This document shows, one piece after another, positions 1-7,023 of a DNA stretch of 9,656 bases. The first letter of the stretch is position 1, and the number at the start of each line of letters is the position of its first letter. The DNA is from Nitratifractor sp. GTDB taxonomy: Bacteria; Campylobacterota; Campylobacteria; Campylobacterales; Sulfurovaceae. The stretch covers positions 1 to 9,656 of the forward strand of contig WFSU01000039.1 in NCBI GenBank assembly GCA_015485845.1. Reading direction: 5' to 3'. The notes under the pieces were generated by a model. That model had not been told where the DNA came from. It ran no database searches and saw nothing but the letters and a program-made list of their open reading frames with translations. The translations under genes and the position numbers were made by a program.

Positions 1-69
1 ATGAATACCTCGAGCACCACCGAACCCCCTCCAATCGGGATACGGGGACAATGATTTTAGAGTAGAGAG

Positions 70-84
70 TGGACTTTCAGTCCA
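70..84 (+). repeat. REP-like hairpin A
   Basis: The arms TGGACT (70-75) and AGTCCA (79-84) pair perfectly around the 3-base loop TTC. A GTAG tetranucleotide lies just upstream at 62-65, as at the foot of many REP elements mobilised by RAYT (IS200/IS605-like) transposases. The core closely resembles the hairpin at 418-433 read on the opposite strand. No RAYT gene is visible in the window, so membership of a REP family is inference. Confidence 0.35.
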
Positions 85-134
85 TAGTGGTTGAGTCAAG
101 GAACACTATAGTGCATTCAGCCTGATATTCCAAA

Positions 135-160
135 ATAACAGGACACCAAAAATGTCCGTT
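135..160 (+). repeat. GGACA hairpin 1
   Basis: GGACA (141-145) pairs with TGTCC (153-157) around CCAAAAA. The stem extends through AAC/GTT with a single bulge. It shares the start AATARCAGGACA with the hairpin at 262-288. Function unknown. Confidence 0.3.
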
Positions 161-261
161 AAAAACAAAAAAATATGGCAGCTTGACATAATTTTAGCCT
201 TTGCTACCTAGTTATGCCATTATTCTTAAGCAAATAGTATTCCTTTTTTGCTGAAATAGCC

Positions 262-288
262 AATAGCAGGACATAAACGTCTGTTATT
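262..288 (+). repeat. GGACA hairpin 2
   Basis: AATAGCAGGAC (262-272) pairs imperfectly with GTCTGTTATT (279-288), with one bulge and one G.U pair. Its left arm and its loop-side GTTA match hairpin 1 at 135-160, about 127 bp away, so the two look like copies of one degenerate element. Confidence 0.3.
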
Positions 289-292
289 TGTC

Positions 293-342
293 GATAAAAC
301 CGTTACAGTTAAAAGGACAAAACTAGCTAATGCGGTTTTATC
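293..342 (+). repeat. 10-bp inverted repeat with 30-base loop
   Basis: GATAAAACCG (293-302) and CGGTTTTATC (333-342) are perfect inverted repeats. No T-run follows directly, so it is not a classic terminator. It could be the end of a small degenerate element or a transcript hairpin. Confidence 0.3.
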
Positions 343-417
343 TGGGATGAAAAGTTTCTTCAGAAAATGTCCCTTAAGAAAAATATTTAATGCATAACAA
401 ACTCATGCGTACCGTCA

Positions 418-433
418 TGGGACTGAAGTCCCA
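418..433 (-). repeat. REP-like hairpin B, inverted relative to A
   Basis: TGGGACT (418-424) and AGTCCCA (427-433) are perfect 7-bp arms around two bases. An alternative outer stem is TCATGGG (415-421) with CCCATGA (436-442). Read on the minus strand the core is GGGACTTCAGTCCC, nearly the same as GGACTTTCAGTCC at 71-83, so A and B would form an inverted pair as in BIME elements. Confidence 0.35.
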
Positions 434-451
434 GCCCCATGATGCCGGTGT

Positions 452-486
452 TTGACTTTCTCTACATTTTTCTATAAAATTGTAGA
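452..486 (+). promoter_or_regulatory. Promoter with overlapping imperfect palindrome
   Basis: TTGACT (452-457) is followed after 17 bases by TAAAAT (475-480); TATAAA at 473-478 with a 15-base spacer is the alternative -10. Bases 461-486 form a 26-bp imperfect palindrome with 11 of 13 pairs matching (outer arms TCTACA/TGTAGA) that covers the -10 box. This is the usual arrangement of an autoregulatory operator bound by a dimeric antitoxin. A good Shine-Dalgarno (AAAAAGG, 486-492) and an ATG at 499 follow, so it probably drove the broken antitoxin locus downstream. Confidence 0.5.
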
Positions 487-488
487 AA

Positions 489-602
489 AAGGTTTACCAT
501 GCCTTCTCAGATATCCGCATACGTTACGACCGGGTACAGGAGATGATCGCACACCCTCCTGCACCCAACTCCTCTCTCAAAGCGATGATGCGTGCAGATT
601 GA
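489..602 (+). pseudogene. Remnant of a TacA/DUF1778-type antitoxin gene
   Basis: The frame ending with TGA at 600-602 reads through YDRVQEMIAH followed by PPAPNSSLKAMMRAD. The PPAPN motif preceded by an amphipathic helix and followed by a short basic tail is characteristic of the C-terminal toxin-neutralising segment of DUF1778 (TacA-like) antitoxins, which pair with GNAT acetyltransferase toxins. The frame has no start codon before ATG 543 and is closed upstream by TAG at 483-485. In another frame, ATG 499, six bases after the ribosome site AAAAAGG, opens a 15-codon peptide (MPSQISAYVTTGYRR) that stops at 544-546. The simplest reading is a start region joined out of frame to the antitoxin 3' end by an internal deletion. 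No GNAT toxin follows. The N-terminal stub alone is too short to assign. Confidence 0.45.
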
Positions 603-615
603 GCTAATCACATCA

Positions 616-652
616 AAAATGAGGCGATTAGCTTGATTAATCGCCTCATTTT
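616..652. terminator. Bidirectional rho-independent terminator
   Basis: AAAATGAGGCGATTA (616-630) and TAATCGCCTCATTTT (638-652) are perfect 15-bp arms around a 7-base loop. The stem ends in TTTT on the + strand and in ATTTTT on the - strand. It lies 14 bases after the stop of the antitoxin remnant and would end that transcript. An overlapping alternative stem, AGCTAATC (602-609) with GATTAGCT (626-633), would compete with it. Confidence 0.75.
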
Positions 653-661
653 CGGTAGAAT
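633..661 (+). promoter_or_regulatory. Promoter of the Fic gene
   Basis: TTGATT (633-638), a 17-base spacer and TAGAAT (656-661) give a reasonable sigma-70-type promoter. Transcription would start near 668, leaving a leader of about 14 bases with the ribosome site GGGGACAGG just before ATG 682. The -35 box lies in the loop and descending arm of the terminator hairpin, so the Fic gene is probably transcribed independently of the broken locus upstream. Confidence 0.5.
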
Positions 662-681
662 CAGCATAAAAAGGGGACAGG

Positions 682-1848
682 ATGAGCGGTGTGAAGCGCT
701 GGATATGGCAGGAAAAAGATTATCCACATTTCCGATGCGATACCCAAAAGATCGAACCTCTCATGCATGAAATATCCCGTAAACAAGGGGAATTGTCAGT
801 GCTGAGCCGTTTTCTTGGATCGGATCATCTTCAGGAAAACCAACTGCAAACGTTGGTGGAGGAAATCTTTTCAAGCTCGGCAATCGAAGGGGAGATACTC
901 AACCGCAGCAGTGTCAAATCGTCTCTGCGTCGGCAGTTGGGGATCGATCCCATACGCCATTTTACTCATAGAGATCGAGAGAGCAGTGCTGTCGAGATTT
1001 TGATGGATGCGACGATGCATTATGATGATCCCCTTACGATCGAGACGCTGCACAGTTGGCATGCCAAACTTTTCGAAGCAGATACACGGCGATTGTGGTC
1101 GGTTGAAGCCGGGGTCTTTCGACAACAGGGGACGATGCAGGTCGTCTCAGGTGTTGTCGGCAAGGAGCAGGTCTTTTACGAAGCGCCCGACAGTGGGGAT
1201 GTCCCGAGTCAAATGGATGAATATGTCGCCTGGTACAATGTCACGCCGGATACCTTGACCAAGGCGGCGATCGCCCATGTGTGGTTTGTCATCATCCACC
1301 CGTACGAAGATGGCAACGGTCGCATCGCACGTGCTGTAACCGAACGGGTACTCTCGGCCGTGGAGAGGACAACGGCTCCGAGGCTCTATGCACTTTCACG
1401 AAGCATTTATGCGCGGCGCAAGGGGTATTATCGGGCACTTGAGATGACGACGGGATATGTCGAGCGCTCTGATTTGATGGAGGTTACGCCGTGGTGTGTC
1501 TGGTTTCTGGAGACGTTGAGGCATGCACTTGATGAGAGCATCGCATCGATGGGGTATGTCCTGAACAAAGCATACTTCTGGGATCGGCATCGCGACACGC
1601 CCCTCAACGAACGCCAACGCAAAGTCCTCAATGCTCTCCTCGACCGACCCCGACAAGGAAGCCTCACCACCAAAAAATACACCAAAATCACCGGCACCTC
1701 CCCCGCAACCGCCTCCCGGGACATCCAATCACTCGTCGAAAAAGGGTGCATCGTACAGGAGGAGGGGACAGCGGGGCGGAATGTGCGTTATCGCATTCTT
1801 GTAAATACAGACTGGGAAAAGGACAACGTGACAGCAGAACACAAATAA
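682..1848 (+). CDS. Fic-domain protein (probable AMP-transferase, self-inhibited)
   Basis: Fic domains usually transfer AMP from ATP to a hydroxyl side chain of a target protein; the target here is unknown. The 388-residue product starts with a WIWQ...F segment typical of the DUF4172/Fic N-terminal region (residues ~7-45). Residues 65-70 (SSAIEG) match the inhibitory-helix motif [S/T]xxxE[G/N], placing the protein in the class with a built-in inhibitory helix before the Fic core; E69 would block ATP gamma-phosphate binding. The catalytic loop HPYEDGNGR is at 206-214, with H206, N212 and R214 intact and Y in place of the usual F at position 208. A C-terminal winged-helix domain (~308-372, with SPATASRDIQSL as the likely recognition helix) suggests DNA binding or autoregulation. 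Length and order fit the common Fic-wHTH family. The start is supported by GGGGACAGG directly upstream. The protein is probably cytoplasmic and transcribed alone. Confidence 0.88.
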   Translation: MSGVKRWIWQEKDYPHFRCDTQKIEPLMHEISRKQGELSVLSRFLGSDHLQENQLQTLVEEIFSSSAIEGEILNRSSVKSSLRRQLGIDPIRHFTHRDRESSAVEILMDATMHYDDPLTIETLHSWHAKLFEADTRRLWSVEAGVFRQQGTMQVVSGVVGKEQVFYEAPDSGDVPSQMDEYVAWYNVTPDTLTKAAIAHVWFVIIHPYEDGNGRIARAVTERVLSAVERTTAPRLYALSRSIYARRKGYYRALEMTTGYVERSDLMEVTPWCVWFLETLRHALDESIASMGYVLNKAYFWDRHRDTPLNERQRKVLNALLDRPRQGSLTTKKYTKITGTSPATASRDIQSLVEKGCIVQEEGTAGRNVRYRILVNTDWEKDNVTAEHK

Positions 1849-1886
1849 AACACGGAAAGCCACCACCCTACTATAAGCCCGAATGC

Positions 1887-1894
1887 GATAAAAT
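1887..1894 (+). promoter_or_regulatory. Possible -10 box for the glnS operon
   Basis: GATAAAAT at 1887-1894, preceded by TGC, resembles the -10 elements common in Campylobacterota, where the -35 box is often poorly conserved. A start near 1901 would give a leader of about 33 bases. A 7-bp AT-only inverted repeat (1888-1894 and 1902-1908) overlaps it. The ribosome site AAAAGG (1917-1922) is 11 bases from the ATG, a long spacing. Confidence 0.35.
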
Positions 1895-1933
1895 CAAAGG
1901 CATTTTATAACAACGCAAAAGGCACACATCATA

Positions 1934-4195
1934 ATGAAAAAAACCAAAGATTTTTTACGCGCACGGGTCGAGGAGGATTTGGCCTCGGGCAAATATGAGG
2001 AGATCATCACGCGGTTTCCGCCGGAGCCCAATGGCTTCCCCCATATCGGACACGCCAAATCGATCTACATCAATTTTGGGATCGCGCACGATTATAACGG
2101 TCGGTGCAATCTGCGGATGGATGACACCAACCCGACCACCGAAGATCCCATCTACGTCGAAGCACTCAAAGATGCCGTGACATGGCTGGGGTACCGGTGG
2201 GACGGTGAGGTACGATATACGTCTGATTATTTTGAACGCCTGTATGACTATGCTGTTGAACTGATTAGAATGGGCAAAGCCTATGTCGACAGCGTCGACG
2301 AAGAGACCATGCGCCTCAATCGGGGAACTGTCACCGAGGCGGGCAAACGTAGCCAATATGCCGAGCGCTCCATCGAAGAGAACCTCGATCTCTTTGCCCG
2401 GATGAAAGCGGGGGAATTTTCCGACGGGGAGCATGTGCTGCGTGCCCGGATCGACATGGCTGCGGCCAACATGAAAATGCGTGATCCGCTCCTCTACCGT
2501 ATCCGAAATGTTGCCCATTACCGGGCGGGGGATGCGTGGCATATCTATCCGATGTACGATTTTGCCCACTGCCTCTCGGACTACATCGAGGGGGTGACCC
2601 ACTCGATCTGTACGCTGGAGTTTGAAAACAACCGCGAAGTGTACGACTGGGTCATCGACACACTCGGACTCGAGCCTCCGCGCCCCTATCAGCATGAATT
2701 TGCCCGACTCAATATCAACTACACCGTCATGAGCAAACGCAAACTCCTTGAGCTGGTCAATACCCATAATGTCAGCGGCTGGGACGATCCGCGCCTGCCC
2801 ACCATTGCCGGTCTCCGCCGACGGGGCTATACCCCCGGATCGATCCGAAACTTCTGCGAACAGATCGGCGTCTCCAAAGCCAACTCCACGGTGGATGTCT
2901 CTCAACTCGAGTTTGCCATCCGGGACGATCTCAATCCCAGAGCCCCCCGTGTCATGTGTGTCCTCGATCCACTCAAAGTCACGATCACCAATTACGAGGG
3001 CACTGAGGAGATCGAAGCGTCGTATTATCCGCATGATGTCCCCATGGAAGGATCACGAAAACTCCCTTTCTCACGGGAAATATATATCGATCGTGCCGAT
3101 TTCTCCGAGCACCCCCCCAAAGGATATTTCCGCCTCACTCCCGATCAGCCGGTACGTCTCAAGCATGCCTACATCATTACCTGCGATGAGGTGATCAAGG
3201 ACGCCGAAGGTACTATCGTGGAAATCAAAGCCCACTATCACCCCGACTCTCGCAGCGGATCGGACACCAGTGGGATCCGGGTCAAGAGTGCGATCCAGTG
3301 GGTCGAAGCTACTTCGGCCAAGCCGGTTGAAGTGCGCCTCTACGACCGTCTCTATGCCGCCGAGGCACCGCAGGGGATGGAGGATCTCAATCCCGACTCA
3401 CTGCGCATCATCCCTGAGGCATTGATCGAGCCGGCGGTGATCACTGAGCAGCCGGATGAGCGCTATCAGTTCGAGCGGGAGGGGTACTTTTATCGTGATC
3501 CGGTCGATTCGACCGATGCCAAATCGGTTTTCAACCGGATTGTCACCCTCAAAGATTCTTGGGGCAAAAAACAAAAAGCCCCAGCCCAACCGTCAAAACC
3601 TCAACCCAAAAAAGAGCAAATTGACGGAGAAGTCGTCCCCATGAATGCCGAAGAGCAGGCACGTTTCGACCGCTATACCGATGCGATGGGTCTGGGGAGT
3701 GAAGTGGCCAATACGTTGGCACGGGATGAGAAACTCGCTTCGTTTTTCGACGCGGCCTTGGTCGGAACAGATACCTCAACCGGTCTGGCCACCATCGTTG
3801 CCAATATTGTTGCCAACGACGTTGCCCGTCAGATCAAACTGTCTGAAGGTGACGCACTCCCTTTTACGCCAACCCATATCGCGCAGCTGGCTCGGATGGT
3901 CGATGCGGAGACCATCTCCAGCAAGATCGCCAAAGAGGTCTTTGAGATCATGGCCACCGAAGGGGGTGATCCGGAGCAGATCGTAGCAGAAAAAGGATGG
4001 CGACAGATCAGTGACCCGGCCGAAATAGCCCCGATCATCGACGAAGTGATCGCTGCGAATCCGGACAACCTTGCCAAATACCAGGCCGGCAACACCCGCT
4101 TGATGGGATTCTTCGTTGGGCAAGTGCTTAAAGCCACCGGCGGTAAAGCCAATCCCAAAATCGTCAATCAGCTCGTCGCGGAGAAACTGGAGTGA
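1934..4195 (+). CDS. glnS: Glutaminyl-tRNA synthetase with C-terminal YqeY domain
   Basis: It charges tRNA-Gln with glutamine in the cytoplasm using ATP (class I synthetase). The 753-residue product has the HIGH motif at 37-40 inside PPEPNGFPHIGHAKS and the KMSKS equivalent MSKRK at 266-270. The catalytic and anticodon-binding parts fill ~1-545, close to the usual 550 residues. A proline/lysine/glutamine-rich linker (~546-570) leads to an extra domain (~572-753) resembling YqeY and the tail domain of GatB, an RNA-binding helical fold. Such GlnRS-YqeY fusions are known, the Deinococcus enzyme being the classic example, where the extra domain helps tRNA binding. The gene overlaps the next one by 4 bases. 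Having a GlnRS points to direct glutaminylation rather than sole reliance on GatCAB. A 359-residue open frame on the opposite strand (1955-3034) is a shadow of this gene. Confidence 0.96.
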   Translation: MKKTKDFLRARVEEDLASGKYEEIITRFPPEPNGFPHIGHAKSIYINFGIAHDYNGRCNLRMDDTNPTTEDPIYVEALKDAVTWLGYRWDGEVRYTSDYFERLYDYAVELIRMGKAYVDSVDEETMRLNRGTVTEAGKRSQYAERSIEENLDLFARMKAGEFSDGEHVLRARIDMAAANMKMRDPLLYRIRNVAHYRAGDAWHIYPMYDFAHCLSDYIEGVTHSICTLEFENNREVYDWVIDTLGLEPPRPYQHEFARLNINYTVMSKRKLLELVNTHNVSGWDDPRLPTIAGLRRRGYTPGSIRNFCEQIGVSKANSTVDVSQLEFAIRDDLNPRAPRVMCVLDPLKVTITNYEGTEEIEASYYPHDVPMEGSRKLPFSREIYIDRADFSEHPPKGYFRLTPDQPVRLKHAYIITCDEVIKDAEGTIVEIKAHYHPDSRSGSDTSGIRVKSAIQWVEATSAKPVEVRLYDRLYAAEAPQGMEDLNPDSLRIIPEALIEPAVITEQPDERYQFEREGYFYRDPVDSTDAKSVFNRIVTLKDSWGKKQKAPAQPSKPQPKKEQIDGEVVPMNAEEQARFDRYTDAMGLGSEVANTLARDEKLASFFDAALVGTDTSTGLATIVANIVANDVARQIKLSEGDALPFTPTHIAQLARMVDAETISSKIAKEVFEIMATEGGDPEQIVAEKGWRQISDPAEIAPIIDEVIAANPDNLAKYQAGNTRLMGFFVGQVLKATGGKANPKIVNQLVAEKLE

Positions 4196-6717
4196 AACGA
4201 GCGATACTGATCTTTTTATCGTTGTTGCTTTTTGTGCTGCTGCTTGCTGCCGGTTCACTGGCATACCTTTACAGCAATGGGGGTAATGCCCGTGTTCGTA
4301 CCTACCTCGAGCAGGAAATCCAGAAGCAAACCCGGCTTCCCATTACCTTCAATCGATTCAAACTGTCTCGTGGACACCTCTATTTTGTAGCCGTGATGGG
4401 TCAAGAGGCTTCCCTGGGTTTTGATGGGAAATTTGATCTGCTCCATCGCCGACTCAACGGCCGCTACCTGCTCAAAGCTTCACACGCCCACTACCAGAAC
4501 TATACCCTCCGTCAAGCCAACATATCCGGACAGGTACACGGAGACATCGACGATCTCAAACTCGAGGGCAAAGGAACTTTGCTGGACGGCCCCGTAGCCT
4601 TCAATTTGAAGATCCTTAAGCAGATCCCGCAGGATATCGTCGTCCAGCTGCGCAAACTCCCGCTCAATGAGATGCTGGCACTCGGAGGACAACCCCCTAT
4701 TGTCAAGGGCCAACTCAATGCTGACGTGATGCTCCCTTCCATTGGCAAACAGGGGAGCAAGGGACGTGCGTTGATCCAGTTGGCCAAGGCACGGTTTGAT
4801 CCTGCGTTGATCCGCAAGTTGTACGATTATACTCTCCCCGCAGACAAAACAGCCCTCCATGGACAATTGCGTGCCGATCTTGATGGGGAACAGGTGGCGT
4901 TTAACGGAAAGATTCTGAGCGACCTGATTTCGATTGGGTTGACGAACGGTCAAGCAAATATTACGGATAAAAACGCGGCCTGTGACGTTGCAATCGATAC
5001 GGCAGAGCTCGCGCCCGTGACCCAAAACCAATTACACGGAGCCCTGAAACTTGCTGCTGCATTGAAGTACGATGAGCTGGGCGTACGGGTACGGGCTCAG
5101 ACCGGCTCCCTTGGGGGCGATATTACGCTTGATTACACCAAAAATGTCTCAGCGACCCTGAAAAATGTTTCATTGGCGCGTCTCATGCATCTGGCAGGAC
5201 AGCCAAACTATGTTGCCGGGAAACTCAACGGCACACTGTCGCTCAAAACCCCCAAAGCCCAATCGGGAAAATACACACTCAATATCACCGGCGGCCAAAT
5301 CCATTCCGAAACACTCAATAAGCATCTGGGCACTTCTCTTCCCCCCAAAGCTCACTTCACGTTCCATTCAAAAGGGACATTTACCAAAGGCATCCTCACG
5401 ACCTCGGCTCGCTTGACCTCCAATCTCCTCGATGCTATGCTGACAAAGACCCGTTTCGACGTGGCCACTCAGGCTCTTGATACCCACTACCGTCTCCACA
5501 TCCCCAATCCGCTTCTGCTCGCCGGTCAACAAGGAAAAGGGGTGCCGGTCACGCTTGATGGTACTGTGGTCAAAGCCAAAGCGTTGCGTATCCGGGGGGA
5601 GGCCAAAGGGCTGGGCAAACGGCTGGCGTTTGATTATTCGGGTACCCGGTTGGAAGTGCTGGCGGATGAGGTGATTGTCGAACGGCTTCTTTCGAGTGCA
5701 GGATTACCGACGTATGTATCGGGCAAGGTGGGCGCGGTCGTCGATCTGACCTCTCTCGATCCTCTCCAGGGTACCGTGTCGCTCGATGCCTCCCGGCTTA
5801 CGACCCATCCGGCTGCTATGCAGAAACTGATAGGCAAGCCCCTCAACACGTCGCTCTCCCTTACCGTCAATGCCCGAGCCAAGAAGGGAATCTTCTACGG
5901 CAAAGGGGAGGTCAAAAGCCCCCTCGCATTCCTCTCTCTTCCCAAAGTAGTATACGATGTGAAACACAAAGCACTTACGGCACCGTTTGGGTTGTCTGTT
6001 CCCGACCTGGCGAAACTTGAACCCCTGATCGGCACGAAACTGAATGGCCCCTTTGCTACAGCCGGTACTCTCAAAACCGGGAAGAAAATCAACCTCAGTG
6101 GCTCATCGACTTCACTGGGTGGGAAGATGACGTATCATTACCGGGGAACACGAGTGGATGCCAGGATCCAGGGAGTGACCCTCCCCAAACTTCTGCCCAT
6201 GATCGATCAGCCGGATGCCTTCCTCGGAACCGCCAACGGCACCCTGGCGTATGACACCCTCTCCCGCAAAGGACAGGCGCATATCACCGTCAACCGCTTC
6301 CAGTTCAAACCGGGCAAACTGACCCAGGCGGTCAAAGTGGTGCTCCAGAAAGATTTGGCACAGATCATTTACGACCGCGCTACCGCCGATGCCCGTTTCA
6401 ACGGCGACTGGATTGGCTATCGACTCAAAGCGACCGGTCGCCGGAGTGATTTTGTGATCCAGGATGGCAAGCTCAATACCAAGGCCAAGACCAACAAAGG
6501 CAGCTTTGGGCTTCGGATCGACAATGTTGACGTCATCGGCACGATCAAAGGGCCGATCAAAGACCCAAAAATCGCTGTCCTCCCCGGCAAAATGCTCCGC
6601 AACCGTCTCAAGAAAAAAGTGATCGACAAAGTTGCCCCCAAGGTCAAAAATGTGATTAAGAAAAACGTCGGCGGTGCAGCAGGCAGCATCCTGAAAAAAC
6701 TACCGAAACTCTTCTAA
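4192..6717 (+). CDS. AsmA-like envelope protein with tandem repeats
   Basis: AsmA/TamB/YhdP relatives are anchored in the inner membrane and form long beta grooves in the periplasm that are thought to carry phospholipid toward the outer membrane. This 841-residue protein has one N-terminal membrane segment (~4-27, very rich in L/F/A) and a periplasmic body of alternating beta-strand stretches. A C-terminal section contains VIGTIKGPIKDPKI (781-794), the usual AsmA end motif, and a basic lysine-rich tail (~800-840). The body has a repeat of about 168 residues, described separately. Translation starts at GTG 4192, whose GTGA overlaps the glnS stop TGA (4193-4195), so it is probably translationally coupled to glnS. 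No other start fits as well, because the signal anchor begins at once. The substrate is not deducible. Family placement is secure; the exact subfamily is not. Confidence 0.82.
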   Translation: MKRAILIFLSLLLFVLLLAAGSLAYLYSNGGNARVRTYLEQEIQKQTRLPITFNRFKLSRGHLYFVAVMGQEASLGFDGKFDLLHRRLNGRYLLKASHAHYQNYTLRQANISGQVHGDIDDLKLEGKGTLLDGPVAFNLKILKQIPQDIVVQLRKLPLNEMLALGGQPPIVKGQLNADVMLPSIGKQGSKGRALIQLAKARFDPALIRKLYDYTLPADKTALHGQLRADLDGEQVAFNGKILSDLISIGLTNGQANITDKNAACDVAIDTAELAPVTQNQLHGALKLAAALKYDELGVRVRAQTGSLGGDITLDYTKNVSATLKNVSLARLMHLAGQPNYVAGKLNGTLSLKTPKAQSGKYTLNITGGQIHSETLNKHLGTSLPPKAHFTFHSKGTFTKGILTTSARLTSNLLDAMLTKTRFDVATQALDTHYRLHIPNPLLLAGQQGKGVPVTLDGTVVKAKALRIRGEAKGLGKRLAFDYSGTRLEVLADEVIVERLLSSAGLPTYVSGKVGAVVDLTSLDPLQGTVSLDASRLTTHPAAMQKLIGKPLNTSLSLTVNARAKKGIFYGKGEVKSPLAFLSLPKVVYDVKHKALTAPFGLSVPDLAKLEPLIGTKLNGPFATAGTLKTGKKINLSGSSTSLGGKMTYHYRGTRVDARIQGVTLPKLLPMIDQPDAFLGTANGTLAYDTLSRKGQAHITVNRFQFKPGKLTQAVKVVLQKDLAQIIYDRATADARFNGDWIGYRLKATGRRSDFVIQDGKLNTKAKTNKGSFGLRIDNVDVIGTIKGPIKDPKIAVLPGKMLRNRLKKKVIDKVAPKVKNVIKKNVGGAAGSILKKLPKLF
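4651..6576 (+). repeat. ~168-residue tandem protein repeats inside the AsmA-like gene
   Basis: The line L..LL...G.P.YV.GK recurs at residues 154-173, 324-343, 493-511 and 660-679, at spacings of 170, 169 and 167. A second landmark (SLGGDITLDY, GLGKRLAFDY, SLGGKMTYHY) sits at 306, 473 and 641. A third, L(x)K.(L/I)G..L at the helix-like segment, sits near 375 and 543, with an equivalent near 206. A fourth, P.LL...G..L.G, sits near 271, 437 and 603. This gives about three full units plus partial units at each end (the C-terminal FGLRIDN...IGTIKGPI echoes FGLSVPD...IGTKLNGPF at 599-620). Confidence 0.7.
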
Positions 6718-6729
6718 AAGGAACCCAAA

Positions 6730-6984
6730 ATGAATGCAACCGAAAAACTCAAAAATCTCCTCTCCAACGAAATCCTCCCCGATCTCGAGGAGGCCATCGA
6801 CGAAATGTTCGCTATGGTCGAACGCGACAAAACGATCTCGCTGGCGGATCGCGAAGAGCTCGAAGAACTTCAGGAGATGCATGCCGAATGCCGGGAAATT
6901 CTCATCGAGATTGAAGCGAATGAACTGGATGAAAATGAGGCGGTGGAGTTGCTGGAGGAGTTACTGGAAGCGAAGGCGGAGTGA
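6730..6984 (+). CDS. Small acidic helical protein of unknown function
   Basis: I do not recognise the family. The 84-residue product contains about 23 Glu and 5 Asp against 7 Lys/Arg, and is predicted to be almost wholly helical, with heptad-like leucine spacing (for example EELEELQEMHAE and AVELLEELLEA), so it is probably a coiled coil or helical hairpin. There is no signal peptide or membrane segment, and one Cys at 54. The ribosome site AAGGAA (6718-6723) fits ATG 6730, and the gene begins only 12 bases after the AsmA-like stop codon, so it is very likely the third gene of the glnS operon. A structural or adaptor role is possible but not shown. Confidence 0.75.
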   Translation: MNATEKLKNLLSNEILPDLEEAIDEMFAMVERDKTISLADREELEELQEMHAECREILIEIEANELDENEAVELLEELLEAKAE

Positions 6985-7000
6985 AGTCGTGATTTTTATT

Positions 7001-7023
7001 GCCACACTCAGGAAGCGTGTGGC
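7001..7023. other. Hairpin between converging genes
   Basis: GCCACAC (7001-7007) and GTGTGGC (7017-7023) are perfect arms around a 9-base loop, located between the end of the acidic-protein gene (+) and the end of the antitoxin gene (-), whose stop codon lies inside the hairpin. Neither strand has a T-run after the stem, so if it ends transcription it is not a classic intrinsic terminator. Confidence 0.3.

Larger units (their letters stand above)
1..450. other. Non-coding stretch with short hairpins
   Basis: I find no supportable gene here. Frames are short and interrupted on both strands, and bases 115-410 are AT-rich. The stretch contains several short inverted repeats, listed separately, including two REP-like hairpins and two related GGACA hairpins, plus a 10-bp perfect palindrome CACTATAGTG at 104-113. 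A TTGACA at 183-188 has no convincing -10 box at the right distance. The combination is typical of an intergenic patch that has taken insertions and deletions. Confidence 0.6.

Noticed and set aside
3..65. Open frame at the left edge ending in TAG at 63-65, possibly the 3' end of a transposase followed by a REP-like hairpin
   Set aside because: Only 20 codons are visible and no family motif can be recognised, so a gene call would be a guess.
1955..3034. 359-residue open frame on the minus strand
   Set aside because: It lies wholly opposite glnS and arises from that gene's codon bias; no independent start signals or motifs.
7001..7023. Intrinsic terminator between the converging genes
   Set aside because: The stem is good but neither strand has the T-run needed, so it is listed only as a hairpin.
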